Source: Gracilaria domingensis
Taxonomy: Eukaryota > Rhodophyta > Florideophyceae > Gracilariales > Gracilariaceae
Assembly: GCA_022539475.1 (NCBI GenBank)
Contig: VCMS01000129.1
Coordinates: 81,106-145,105, forward strand
Direction of reading: 5' to 3'
DNA: 64,000 nt
The position numbers and the translations under genes were made by a program. Below are positions 21,930 to 33,837 of the stretch, one piece after another. Below the pieces are notes generated by a model that saw nothing but the letters and a program-made list of their open reading frames with translations, ran no database searches and was not told where the DNA came from. The number at the start of each line of letters is the position of its first letter. Positions within the stretch are counted from its first letter, which is position 1.

Positions 21930-24140
21930 CTCGTTTAGTTTCCCTGGGCTTCCGCCTGCGGCGGCTGATCAGGTTCCTCGGCAACGAGTGCATGGGCCCG
22001 TTGGCCGTGGGGTCCCGCATGAGCGGTGTTTTGATCGGCAACAACCTGTGGAGCAGGGCGTACCGGCTGTGCGGGGACATTCCGTTGTGGCGGAGCTGTC
22101 GTGACGGCATGTGAAAAGTCCGTCTTGGCACGCAGATACGACGTCATTGGGACGGATTGCTTCTCCTCAGGAGTGAGGGCCTCGTAGTTCACCGTAACTT
22201 TGGCCATATCTCTCATGGAGAGTAGACACTGGGACGAGATGTGACCATGCGTGTAGCAGAGGTGACAGATTGCCAATCTATCACCCGTACGCGGGGCCGC
22301 ATTTCGAGCATCGGTGAACCCTACCCGAGGTCGGGTGTCCTCCCATCCTGGCCGTTGAAAACGGGTTGCTCCGTTCGAGTACGGAATTCGAGGTCCGTGA
22401 ACACGGTTGGCATCTGCGTAAAGCAGGGTGCCGTCTTGGGCCGTGTCGAAAGAAGCGTCCGTTTTCGACGGTAGTTCGGTCGTTGTAATGGAACCCAACC
22501 CATCATGGGCAAGCTGTACGTTATCATACTCTCGTTGGGAGGCCTCATTCGCTATCAGCGACAAAGATGGGGATTTGTTCTCCATCATCAACGCCTTGGC
22601 GGACCTGATCCTAGTACTAGGGCCTCGTGCACGTAGTGCATCACCTTCCGCTCGAGCGTATTGGACCAACTCGATGTAGGTAACCTTCCGCTTATCCTCG
22701 CGGTAGCGGGCGACTAAGGTCTTGATAGCAGGATCCAGCCCATCCACGAACATCGTGCAGCGTTCCCCGACGGGGTAGACATTCCCACTGCGGTGGAAAG
22801 CCTTGTTCAGGCGTACCGAGTAATCGGTTTCGGTCTCTCCCTGACGCTGACGAGTGTCTCGCAAAGCGAGAATGGCATTCCCAATAGCATCATTGGTGGC
22901 GTATGACCTCAGCAGGTATAGAACTGCTTCGGGCCAGCAGGTAACTGCCTCCTCGGAGGCCCGTGAAGAGCTCCGCATGGAGTTGTACTGGTCCTCGGCC
23001 ACACCACGTAAGAACTACGGTAACGCGATGTACGCTTGGCCTTCATTCATTCCGAGAATATCGGCTCCCGCTACGAACCGGGCAAGAAAATCAAGCACCA
23101 ACACTGGGTCTTCTCCAGAAAAAGTCTGGTTACGAAGAGAGAGTTGCATGCGCTTGATGCAATCCTTGACTCTTCCCGTTCCACGGGGTGTACGATCCAG
23201 TGAGGAATCTTCCAAACGGTAGTACCGGTAAGACAATAACTTCCGATACATCGGGTTTGTCGGCTTCAGCTCCTTAAGGCCGGAGTGTTTCCGTCCTTTC
23301 GAACGAGCTCGAACGGCACCATGGGAGGCCGACGACCGCTTTGAGCGTAAATAGCGCCCAGCGCGACGATCGTCCTCGGACGAGTCCGACGAGTCGGAAC
23401 CTTCCGAGCCATTCGGGTTGTCAGTCGACGTACTCGACGAGTCCGAGTCCTGGTCTTCTTCCTTGAACTTTCGCCTGCGGCGAGACCTATCCCGACCAGT
23501 GTGCTTGTCGCGGTGCGACACGGCGACCGGCTCCGCCGGAGTGTTGAATCCTGCCATAGCAGCTTTTTCCAACGTCTCCAGACGCTCTCGAATCCGATCG
23601 AATCGGGTCTCAACTCCTTCCACGAAGGCAGCGGGTCCTCCAAGACATTCCAACACAGTGTTGACGTCGGACCGTAGGATACGGAGATCCTCTGCGACAT
23701 CCTTCACAGGAGCAGCCCTCACTTCATCGCGAAGGGACCTAAACTCTCCCATGAGGGAATCATGAGCTCCCAAAAGGGAATTGTGAGCAGCCCGCAAGAT
23801 GCGAACCTGCTCTTCCAGGGTTATTCCCTGGGTGTTGTTGACCTTCTCCCGACGGGGTTGTTGCACCGCGGCAGCGGACGTAGCCTGAATAGCAGGAGCT
23901 GTGCCAGAAACGACCGGAGCTTCCGGAGTAGCACCACCCGTAGGAGGAATCAACGGGGAAAACGGAAGTGTCCGGCGTGCCGGTTGGGTGGACAGCCTCG
24001 AGGACGGCCTGACGCCAAGGGTCGATCCAGGGCGCACCGGGATCCTCGAAGGAGGTCGACTATCGGCGGGAGCACCACCGTTGTGGGAACGACTGCGAGT
24101 GATCGCAGGCTCCGCATCCGAGGGCTTCCGAGACATCGAT
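21930..24140 (-). mobile_element. Family A gag region
   Basis: Capsid-type gag with an N-terminal coiled-coil and Ser/Arg-rich region and a central retrotransposon gag domain (CWPEAVLYLLRSYA). A CCHC knuckle near 22.25 kb (CHLCYTHGHISSQC) should bind element RNA. The same architecture and several identical blocks recur in family B and, decayed, in family C. Confidence 0.9.
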
Positions 24141-24240
24141 ATCCAGCGAACCGTTACACGGGAACTTCCAAGGGGAAACGAACCTCAAAGAGGGAATACA
24201 CACGAGTGTCAAACCCTTCAATCTCCTAATCGTTCTAAGT

Positions 24241-24252
24241 CGGGAGACCACT
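24241..24252 (-). other. Family A primer-binding site
   Basis: On the minus strand, TGGTCTCCCGAC starts three bases after the 5' LTR end. It is complementary to a tRNA 3' end of the form GTCGGGAGACCA, which resembles eukaryotic tRNA-Tyr; that tRNA identity is inference. The same motif follows the LTR of families B and C. Confidence 0.75.
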
Positions 24253-25035
24253 TTGTAGTGCAACCCGTGAGCGGGAAAAGACATCACGAAGACGTTCGGG
24301 ATCTTCCTCTACGGAGGGTAGCGAAGCGAACAGAGCCTCTCTGGAATGGCACAACGAGCCGGGTGTAAGACCGGGGCCAAACCGTCACGACGGGGCGATG
24401 AGAGTTGAAATAGAAAGGTGGAGCGGAGAAGGGAGTACCACGACACGTGGGTGTGCAATACCTCGGAAGAGGGTTGGAGGAAAGAAAGGGAAAAGGAAAA
24501 GGGGAGCGAGAGCACCACGGGGTGGGGCCTCGCGAAAAGGTGACGTAGGATAACGGCGTACTGCCGGGGCTTTCCCTATACAGGGGCGAACGCGACAAAC
24601 AGCGGTAAAACACTCCCACAGTTGGGTTCCTTTAGAGGACGCAGGGTGGATAAACGAACCGTGTCAACGGGGAGTCTCTCCGATTAGGAGTCGAGCACCG
24701 CCGAAGGCGTGAACGATTAGAGCCAAGACCCGTCAGTAGGGTCACCCTGGTTGGGGAACTTTACTGGGTGCGACGGCGGCGACGCCGGCGCGCTAAATAC
24801 TGTTCGCGCTAAAATTAATGAATAATATTAACTAAACATTCCACAAATTGTGGCAATTCTCCACGTGTAGTGGCCAACCTCCCATGACTCACACACCGTG
24901 TCCCACATGTCCGAACCATCTCAATGGCAACCACTAGTAACTACTAGTCATATACTGGTGTGTACCAGGCAAACCCGTAAACGGGAAATATGACTAAGCC
25001 CTGTCAGAATACTCATAGATGAGCGTTGCACTACA
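24253..25035 (-). repeat. Family A right LTR (5' LTR relative to gag-pol)
   Basis: 783 bp, about 98% identical by eye to 13242-14023, followed by the duplication CTCGT at 25036-25040. It should contain the promoter for the minus-strand gag-pol transcript. Two of the three G-box sites of the other LTR are kept; the third differs by one base. Confidence 0.95.
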
Positions 25036-25417
25036 CTCGTGGAGTGCACACATATTTGTTACCGACCGGTACTTTCTATCCGCCCCAGTACCTGGGTTTG
25101 TTTCTGTTCTTTCTTTTGTTTTTACCATTGGTTTGGTTCATTACCGCCTATTTCTATTTGGTTGTTCCACCTTTGGATGTCTACATTTGGCTACAGATAC
25201 CGTCATTGGTCAGCTACTATCTACATTACTGTGTCCGCCTTTTCTGGCCTTTTCCCCGTTCGGGCGTTCTTTCTCAACCCTGTGGTATAGCCTGAAGTCC
25301 TCGTGGATTTACACCCACACCGGAGGATACGGGGTGCGCTGTCGCTGTGCGAACCTCTCTTGAGAGCGGGGATTCGAACTGCCTCGGTGGCTTTTCCCTT
25401 TCTGGGATTGCTGTACA
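25036..25417 (+). repeat. Family B 5' LTR, distal part (split by family A)
   Basis: The stretch ends in TGCTGTACA, followed three bases later by a primer-binding site at 25421. Its last 30 bp resemble the end of the family A LTR (both end CTTTTCCC...TTG..GTACA/CTACA). The first part of the LTR lies to the left of 13242. I found no matching 3' LTR downstream of the family B chromodomain. Confidence 0.7.
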
Positions 25418-25420
25418 AAT

Positions 25421-25435
25421 TGGTCTCCCGACCTA
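25421..25435 (+). other. Family B primer-binding site
   Basis: TGGTCTCCCGACCTA lies three bases after the inferred LTR end, matching the family A site. It fixes the element's orientation as plus. Confidence 0.75.
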
Positions 25436-25599
25436 GAAGCTTAAGAACGGGTTAACGACAGTTGGTGTAAATTGTTGTTGATCGTTTTCGATTGGTTTCT
25501 TGTTGTCCAGTTTGGATATCTTTGTTGCTTTGGTTGCCATTGTTTGGCCTCGATTTGTTGCTTTTACTGAAGTAATCAGTCGGACCACGTCTGGTTGAT

Positions 25600-27615
25600 A
25601 TGGCTGGCCCTTCAGAGGGATCTCATGAAGGTTCGAACCGCTCCGCCGCCCGCGCGTCGAAGCAGGTGTCGCGGAATCCTACGCAGGAAAAGTCGACATC
25701 GGCCCAAGTGAAACAGACCCCGGATGTCCGGGCTACCCAGGCTGGTGGGTTGGCTGTGATATCTACCCAATTGGGTTCTCTCGTACATGAGGTTGAAGAG
25801 TTTAAGACCCACGTGCAGGTTCTCCGTATATCGAATACCGATCATCTGCAGGATATTCAAGATCTCCGGGCTCGTGTCGAGGAAGCCCAAGTTAGGGATG
25901 TTGGTGCAGAAATACGCACCATGCGTAAGGATATTAATTCCATGTTGGAAGGTTTCGGTGCCCCGGCCATATTCGTATCGAATATCGAAACTCGTTTCGA
26001 GACTCTCCAGAGTATGATGGAGCGAGCCCAGAGTCGCATCGATACGCTCGAGGCTATTTTCCGGGCAGATGAAGAGTTCATCGCTGCCCAAGCAAGGGAA
26101 GATGCCCGCCCTCGGGTTTCAATCCGTCATTCTTCAAAGAAGTTCCGAAAGGACCGACCGACTACGTATGAAGACCGTTTGGTTCGTTCTGACTCCGACT
26201 CGGACAGTTCTACTACTTCGTCATCTGACTCCTCCAATGATGGATATCGTGACCACCGCGAACGACCGACACGGTCCAAGGTTACCTATGCTGCGCACGG
26301 CACCATCATGACCCGCGAGAAGGGTAGGAAGCACATTGGACTCAAGGAGTTGAAGCCCTCTAACATCCTGTTTCGGAAACTGTTATCGTATCGATATTAT
26401 CGCTTAGACGATTCATCACTTGATCGTACTCCCGGTGGGACAGGTCGTGTGAAGGACTGTATCAAGAGGATGGACCTCACGCTGAAGGATCACGCTTTCA
26501 GTGGTGAACACCCAATTTTGGTACTGGACTTTCTCGCCCGTTTCGTATCGGAAGCCGACATACTCATGATGAGTGAAGCCCAGGCTTTCGTGGCACTACC
26601 GTATTTCCTTAAAGGAATGGCAGAAGATCAGTTTCGCTCCGTCATGGGAGTTTCCCGTGCCTCGGAGGGAGGTGTAACTTGTTGGCCGGAAGCTGTTCCA
26701 TACCTTCTGAGGTCATACGCCACTGGTACTGCGATCCAGTCTGCCATCTTGGCTTTACGAGATAAAAAACAGAAATCCGGAGAAACGGAAACGATTTATT
26801 CGACTCGCCTCAATAAGGCTTTCCATCGTTGTGGAAATATGTATTCTCACCATGAGCGATGCGCTTTGTTTTGCGATGGTTTAGATCCTGCCATCAGGAC
26901 ACTTGTGTCCCGGTATCGGGAATCCGACAGGAAGGCCACTTACCTGGAACTGGTTCAGTTCGCCCAGGCAGAGGGAGATGCTTTGCATGCTCGCCAACAC
27001 CCGAAACATCGGTCTTCTAGGATACTCCATGCGGAGAACTCACCATCAATCTCGTTAGTCCACCGTTCCACGGAAAATCCAGGTGTGGATAATGTTCATT
27101 TGGCTCAAAGCCAGGGCAGACAGTCCTTGCTTAGTACGGAGTTTCCGCCAATCTCAATTTCCTCTGAGGAAGACCCGGCTCTGTACGCGGGAACACAGGT
27201 TGTACCACCGAAGGTCCCATATGCCAACAACACCACACGTTCCAGTAGACCCGGTTGGCGGGATAACACTACTCTGCAACATCGGATGGATAACCCTACG
27301 GATACCCGTCCACCCTTCGATAGGTCAATGCTTATCTGCCATGTTTGCTACCATCGTAGTCATGTTTCGACTCACTGTCAGTTAAATATGAAAGATATGT
27401 CGAAGATTATCGAAGCTTATGAGTCCCTTAGGGAAGAAGAACGTGCGCGCGTTCCGAATTTGTCCTACCAACAGGTCCGTTCGCTGTTCTTGCCAAACAC
27501 CGTTGTATCGGTCTCCAACCCGGCGCCGGTACCTCTAGGACCTCAAACCTCTGAGGTCGTTCAGTCCTCAGACGGAGGTAAAACCGCTTCGTTGAATTCG
27601 CCTTCGAAAAACTGA
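25600..27615 (+). mobile_element. Family B gag region
   Basis: A 671-codon gag. It has an N-terminal coiled-coil region, a Ser/Asp-rich stretch and a retrotransposon gag domain with blocks identical to family A (DDSSLDRTPGGTGRVKDCIK). A CCHC knuckle (CHVCYHRSHVSTHC) lies near 27.34 kb, and a basic/Pro tail follows. Expected to form the particle and bind element RNA. Confidence 0.9.
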
Positions 27616-30600
27616 TTTTGGGAGTCTCCCCGAACGGAAGGGCGCCCACAGAGTCGAGGAGTGTGGCGCCCGAGGCGTCATCGCCTCGCTCCCCAGTCAA
27701 GATCCTTAATAAAAAATCGGCTGAATCCGACGTGAACTCGAGACACTTTGGTGTTCTGCGTCGACCGTGGGTGCGGTATAGAAATCGCCGTATCCCGGAT
27801 CGGGTTATGGTCATGGCCAAACGTAACTACAAGGTTTACGCTGACCTTGGCTTGTCTAACCAGTTTATGTTTCGACAGTTATCTGTTCTAGATACAGGAG
27901 CTGGTCCTAACCTTTTGGTTAAATCGTTGTTGCCTGCCTCGTTACGGCCGTTGATTCGTCAAGGTCCATCGCTGAATATCGCCGATGCAAACAACAATCC
28001 GTTACGGACAGAAGGCTTCATTGACCTGATGGTTCGGCTCGGTTAATGTACAGTCCAATTGGAATTTCTCGTATTCGAATCACTAGCTGCTCCCGTTATT
28101 CTGGGCTGCGGCTTTTGCGACAGGTTCGTCGAAGCAATTCGCCCGCGTTCCCAATGTGTGGAAATGGAAGATGGTTCAACCATACCGATTGTTCGGAAGC
28201 CGCTTCGGCAAGCTTTCAAGCGTCAAGTTCCTCTCCCTGCCGCACAGGATAATCCAAACATGGATAGAAGTTCTACTCGTTTACGGTGCGCCCGTTAAAT
28301 TTCGATTGCGGCGTAATCCCAGACCTGGGTCACTGTGAGCTCGGACCAACATGGTTTACCTGTCGTGCAACCGATACAATCATTGTATGATTCTCGTCGT
28401 CTTGCTCTCGCTAATGGAGTTGTTCATATTGAACCTCAGAAGCCCTTTAAGCTTTTGATAGCCAATTTGGGGCCTCAACCTCAATGGTTAACTAAACACC
28501 AGGTTATTGGTTCAGTAATGCCGCATCCGGCCGCTGTAATACCTACAAAGGTTACTCTCGCGGACGTACTCGGCGTACAACACCCTGAGAAGGGGGAGGA
28601 GGAGATAATTGCACCCGTTTCGGATTTCGGTACGCCGAACGCACCATTAGAGCCTGAGGCAAAGGCTAGTCCCCCTGGACAAGAACAGAAGGATCCTGTT
28701 AAGGAATTGGAAGAATTGAATCTTGAACATGTACCAAACACTCATCCTGAGAAATTACGTGATATATTGAGGGAGTTTGCCCCGATGTGGGATGGTTCCC
28801 TAGGAAAGATCTCAATTAACGCGCACAGAATTGATCTCCTTCCGAACACTCGGCCGATAGCGCAACACCCTTATAGGGCTGGCCCTAAGGCTAGGGAAGA
28901 AGACGAAGCTCAAGTTGAGAAGATGCTTAAGGCTGGAGTCATCGAACCAGCCCAATCCCTGTGGGCATCACCGGTAGTACCAGCTCCTAAGATGGACGGA
29001 TCGTGGCGATTCTGTATTGATTACCGTCGCCTCAATTCGGTTACAGTTAAGGACGTCTACCCGATTCCACGAATGGACGAATACATTGCCTCACTCGGGA
29101 GTGCTCAGGTTTTCACGGCCCTCGACGCGAATTGGGGATATTGGCAAGTTCCTATCCGCAAGGAAGACCGTGAAAAACCGGTTTCGTGTGCCATCAAGGC
29201 TTTTATTGTTTCAAACGAATGCCCTTTGGGCTCACAAATGCGCCCGCTACGTTCCAAAAAGCATTGGATATTCTACAGGCTCCATACAAGTGGAAGACCT
29301 GTTTGGTATATCTTGATGACATCATCATCTTTTCCAACAGCATGGACGATCATTTGTCTCATGTTCGAGAAATCATGCGTGTTCTCCGCGATTCCGGAAT
29401 AACTCTGAAGTTAAAGAAGTGCGAGTTTTTCACCGATTCGGTTCAGTATCTTGGACATACGAACCGTCCCGGAAAGCTTTCGATTGACGAAGTTCGTGTG
29501 AACTCCTTGAAGGAAGCCAAGCACCCGACGAACCAGACGGAACTCCGTTCTTTTCTTGGACTTTGTAACGTGTATCGTAGATTCGTTCCGAATTTTGCCA
29601 AAATCTCGGCTCCTCTTAACGAGCTTTTGAAGAAGGGCAGGCCAGTTGAGCTGGAACCCTTCAGGGAAGCGGAAGCTTCCGCATTTCAGTCCCTTGTGGA
29701 CGCTGTAACGTTACCACCAGTTTTGGCTTTACCAACTCCTGGTTTACCATATTCGGTTGACACAGACGCTAGTGCCTACCAAGTTGGTTGCGCTTTGTTT
29801 CAAACCTTGGAAGACGGAACTCGTAGACCGATTGGCTATTGGTCAAGGACACTGAATGTTTATGAGAAGAACTGCTCAGTATCTGAGAGAGAATGTTTAG
29901 CCGTCGTCTGGGCATTGAACATACGGCGACCCTACTTAATGGGTACTCACTTCGTGGTGCATACCGACCATTCGGCCCTCCGCTGGCTCTTCGGAATATC
30001 GGAACCCTCTGGCAGGTTAATGCGCTGGCGTCTCCATTTAGCGGAATTCGATTTCGAATTTCATTATAAGAAAGGTTCTCTGAACTGCCAAGCAGATGCC
30101 CTTTCTCGTCTAGAGACTAACGCTTATACATCCGCCACGGAAGACTTGGAGATACCGTGTTTTATGGTTATGACCAAGGATGGTTTGATCGAGACGATAG
30201 ATGATGACGTGTGTGACGATTTATTCGTTACCGAATCCACGGAACCCCCGTCGGGTTCCTTTGTGCCTATTACTCCTGAGGAGATGATAAGAGAGCAGTT
30301 GTCCGATCCATTCTGTACGCAGATACGCTCTCGCCTCAAAGGAGGTTTTCAGATCCCGTTTGCTATGAATGACCAAGGTTATTTGGTTCGTTTCGTTAAT
30401 AAGGAACGTCCACAGATTGTGATACCTCATACTCTACAGCAGAGAGTTTTACATCTGTCACATTATGTGAAACTGGGTGCTCATCCTGTTGGAAGGAAGT
30501 TGTACTTGACTCTACGCAGAGATTTCTATTGGCCCGCAATGGCGGTAGACTGCTACGCAGTTCGCCGTGGTTGTACGGAATGCTCAAAGAACAATGTCCG

Positions 30601-31258
30601 TCTCCGGAAATATTCGAAGAAGCTCAGGCTTTTTCCCGCAAGGGCTCCACTGGAGTTCGTGGCGATTGATATTCTTGGACCGCTACTCCGTACCGCTCGT
30701 GGTCATCGTTTTCTTTTGGTTATTACCGACAGGTTTTCCAAATTGGTTCGTACAGTTCCTTTAAGGACAATCACTGCAACGACGATAGCGTAAGCGTTCG
30801 TCCAGCATTGGGTTTTTGCTTACGGCCCACCTGATCAGTTTCTATGCGACAATGGAGGACAATTCGCTTCGAAATTCTTCCAAGAGGTCTGTCGTATCCT
30901 TGATGTCAGAAATCTGTTTACCACTACTTATCATCCCCAAGGGAACGGTCAAGTTGAACGGTTCAACCGTACCATGCTTAACGCATTAAGATCCTATGTA
31001 TCGGATCACCCTAAGAATTGGGACTTATTCACAGACGCTATTACGTATGCTTACAACACACAGGTCCATCATGTTACCGGTTTACCCCCATTTGAGCTCG
31101 TACTATCGGAGATATCGCCTCGGGTCGCTATCGAGTCTCAACCCAAGTTGGGAACCTTCCCTTCACACCGGTTATATCGGGATACCTGGAAGGTTTGGTT
31201 AGGAAAGATGGTTCCGCTCGCTCGGAAAGCTATGTCTAAAGCACAAGCTGCCTACAAG

Positions 31259-31712
31259 CCCAGTGAGGCAAGTTGATGTGCGTTGGATGTCCCAAAGATT
31301 CGAAAAAGGGACATCCAATGTTCATCTTGTGTGCATCATTGGCGCATCCAGGATGTTCTAATGATATTCATCCGATGACCTTATGATGTACGTAAATGAT
31401 GCACTTAGCTACTCCAAAAGATGTACTCTTTTTGTACGAAGGGTAAACCAATGATGCACGAAGATATGCGCGTATGATGTCCCAAAATCTTCTGGACATC
31501 CGTTGTACATCACGACATCCATGGGACATCTCTTCGTTCATCATATATATGTCATCTGCACATTACAAGGATATCTTTTGGAGAGCTCAGGAACATCATT
31601 TTGGCGCATCCACGGGGCATCTATGGGACGTCATACGCACATCTTCCTTTCTCAGGATACGGAAAGCGGACATCTTGGGGACATCATTCGGTTATCACGT
31701 CACCTCTCTGGG
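31259..31712 (+). mobile_element. 454-bp inverted-repeat (MITE-like) element, copy 1, inserted in family B pol
   Basis: It starts CCCAGTGAGG and ends CCTCTCTGGG, near-perfect inverted ends, with weaker inverted similarity over about 37 bp. The family B integrase region continues on both sides. The interior is dense in GATG/CATC-type motifs on both strands and has no coding capacity. A second copy of exactly the same length lies at 40810-41263. It is a non-autonomous DNA element; its superfamily and target duplication are not clear (AG-rich flanks at both sites). Confidence 0.75.
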
Positions 31713-32677
31713 AGGGCTAACTTCGACAAGCGAATTCGTACGCCGTTACTCTCGGTTCTTAATCCTGGCGACCTTGTTTTTGTCCGTAAGGAATATTACA
31801 ATCCTGAAAAGGAACAAAAGCACAAACTCTCTCCTATTGCTGAGGGACCTTATAAGGTAATTTCCGCCGGAACGGACACTGTCGTATTGGATATCAACGG
31901 CCTTCATGAACGGCTCTCACGCGATCGCGTCACTGTCGCTCCAAATCCTACTGTGGAAACTATCGCTGTACCTCCACAGGGTAATTCAAGTGAAACTGAA
32001 GCTACTTCGCCGTCATGGCCGGCAAGAGTTCGCATCCGGATTGAGGCCTGACTGATTTGCCGCAGGAGTCGGCTAATTCTTCATCTACTCTAATAGAGAA
32101 TCCTGTGGACCCACACGCCCGTGTAACCCCACTACCCGAGATTGTTACCGCATCGGTATCTCAGACTGAGAAGGGGGAAGAGACGCATGACGTTGTTTCG
32201 TCCTCGATACCGAGCTTCGCACCTCGCGGCGATGAGTTGCCACAGCGTGGAAATCCTCAGAACCAATTGGTTACTTCCGTTAGGAATCGTTCGTCGACTA
32301 CGAAGACTTTGTCCGCAGACCCTGGCTTGTCGCTTACCGCGATGACTTCACCGAAGTCTACCTTGTTCAGGTCATGCATAATGCTACGGAGCAAACCCTC
32401 GTGGTAGACTCAGCACACGCGCAGAGCACGTGCCCACTCGCTTACTACGCTTCAGCGTCAGGAATTGCGACACGGCATGTTCTCCCGCTTGGGCGACGAT
32501 TACAGTACCTAACAAAGGTTTTTCAACCGACCCTTGTTGAACGGTCTTGTTCGTTTGGAAAGGGCGCATTGCGCTATGGAAATCGGCCAATGTGGCATAT
32601 TTTTGATGCATTACGGTGCCGCCGTCGCCCACCGCAATGAGCGGCGTGGCAAAAGGACACTTGGTGTGTTGCACAGC

Positions 32678-32940
32678 CAATGGGATTCGTTTGCACACAC
32701 CCACGTGTCAGAAATCATGTCCAATGTGGATTGAGTGCACTACCAATGAAAATGGTTTGCACACTTCCACGTGGCAGATGGACGAACCAATTAGATGGTG
32801 TTGCACAACAGGAATCTTTGGAAGTGCACATGTCCATTTGGCAGTTGTTCCCCCAATAGGAATCAGTTGCACAGAGCCACGTGTGTGGTGTTCCAACCAA
32901 TCGAATTGCTTTGCACTTGCAGGCAACACGGCGCGTAACC
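32678..32940 (+). repeat. 110-bp tandem repeat with CCAAT and CACGTG motifs
   Basis: CCAAT occurs at 32678, 32721, 32743, 32787, 32853 and 32897; the pairs 32743/32853 and 32787/32897 are both 110 bp apart. Each unit combines CCAAT, TTTGCAC or TTGCAC, and a CACGTG core (near 32702, 32769 and 32878). About two and a half units are visible. The motif mix is that of a promoter or enhancer, but it lies within the 3' part of the family B element. Confidence 0.7.
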
Positions 32941-33490
32941 GCTGAGCTCCACCGTCAGAACGGTCAACTCCCGTGATATCGACAGGAATACTCGTATCCG
33001 AGATGCGATAACTTCGCACTACGCTGTCCAATTCGTAAGGAATTTAGCTTGTGACGATCAGCTCGTCGCCCTCTTTCAGGGAATACCTTGTTTGGTTAAT
33101 CTGCGCTTGAGACTACCGAACAACACGACGGTTGAATCGATACATCGATGCTTAATTGTGGAACCACTACTGGTTGTTGAAGGAGTCAATACGCCATCAG
33201 GGCTGGACTCTTATACCCGCATCATCTTGGGAACTCTGTTAGGAGACAGTATGGTGAATTCAACGACCGACAAAGCGGTGTATCCACGTGAGTACGTTGT
33301 GGAGAAACTTGTGAATCATAAACAAGCTCCAAATGAAGAGTGGCTTTATCGCGTGCGATGGTATGGATTTCCTTCATCGGAAGACACCCACGAGCCTGTA
33401 AGGCACCTGCCTAGGTCTTTCATCGTTCGCTATCACCGACGCACCGGTACACCAATACCGCCCAACATCGGCGAAGCCCAAACTGGGTGA

Positions 33491-33837
33491 CGCTACTGTA
33501 GCGATGACGCGCGTAGCCCGCGAAGGGAACTCTCGTTGCTCGAGAATGAGAAGAAGAAGAACTTGAAGTAGTTGCTCTATGAAGAGAGGAAGAAGATGAA
33601 CTTGCGAATGAAGTTGAAGGATAGTTACCATGGAATGGTCTACCAATTATGGTCATGAAGATTACCGATAAACATTTGAAGAGAAGATTTACCGATAACG
33701 GTCATTATGAAGATTCAAGGAAGAAGAAGAAGAAGATCAAGATCTACGAAGAGGAAGCAAAGAAGACTTATCAGAAGTTTACCACTAGTTGTTGGTTTGT
33801 TTATTTCGTTTACCTATCATTCAGGTCATGTAGTTGG
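33491..33837. other. Purine-rich stretch after the family B chromodomain
   Basis: GAA/GAAG-rich plus strand followed by a T-rich stretch near 33780-33830. No LTR matching the 5' side and no ORF of note. It may be the remainder of family B or the edge of the DNA transposon region that follows. Confidence 0.4.

Larger units (their letters stand above)
13242..25035 (-). mobile_element. Family A Ty3/gypsy chromovirus, nearly complete, with an antisense ORF
   Basis: An 11.8-kb element bounded by 782-783-bp LTRs and a CTCGT duplication. On the minus strand it has, in order, gag with a CCHC knuckle, retropepsin, reverse transcriptase, RNase H, integrase with an H2C2 zinc module, a long Ser/Thr/Pro-rich extension and a C-terminal chromodomain. 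This order and the chromodomain define a chromovirus. Between the chromodomain and the 3' LTR, a 644-codon ORF runs on the plus strand. The two LTRs differ at about 16 positions in 782 by eye, about 2%, so the insertion is recent. gag-pol is broken by a handful of interruptions; the antisense ORF is open. It is inserted in the 5' LTR of the family B element. Confidence 0.95.
25036..33490 (+). mobile_element. Family B Ty3/gypsy chromovirus, older, interrupted by other elements
   Basis: A plus-strand chromovirus related to family A throughout gag and pol but clearly diverged. Visible here are the split 5' LTR, primer-binding site, gag, pol with protease, RT, RNase H and integrase, and a C-terminal chromodomain ending near 33.49 kb. 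The 5' LTR was hit by family A. Pol was hit by a 454-bp inverted-repeat element at 31259-31712. A tandem CCAAT/G-box repeat lies between the integrase extension and the chromodomain. No 3' LTR was recognised, so age cannot be estimated from LTRs. Pol is broken by several interruptions; gag is open. Confidence 0.9.
27620..33490 (+). mobile_element. Family B pol region
   Basis: Parts in order: retropepsin (LDTGAG near 27.89 kb), reverse transcriptase at about 28.9-29.5 kb with YLDDI near 29.31 kb, RNase H at about 29.75-30.1 kb, integrase zinc module near 30.5 kb and core at about 30.65-30.95 kb. The integrase C-terminal part follows after the 454-bp insertion, then a low-complexity extension. 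The chromodomain lies at about 33.29-33.43 kb (WLYRVRWYGFPSSEDTHEP). Clearly homologous to family A, part for part. Confidence 0.9.
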
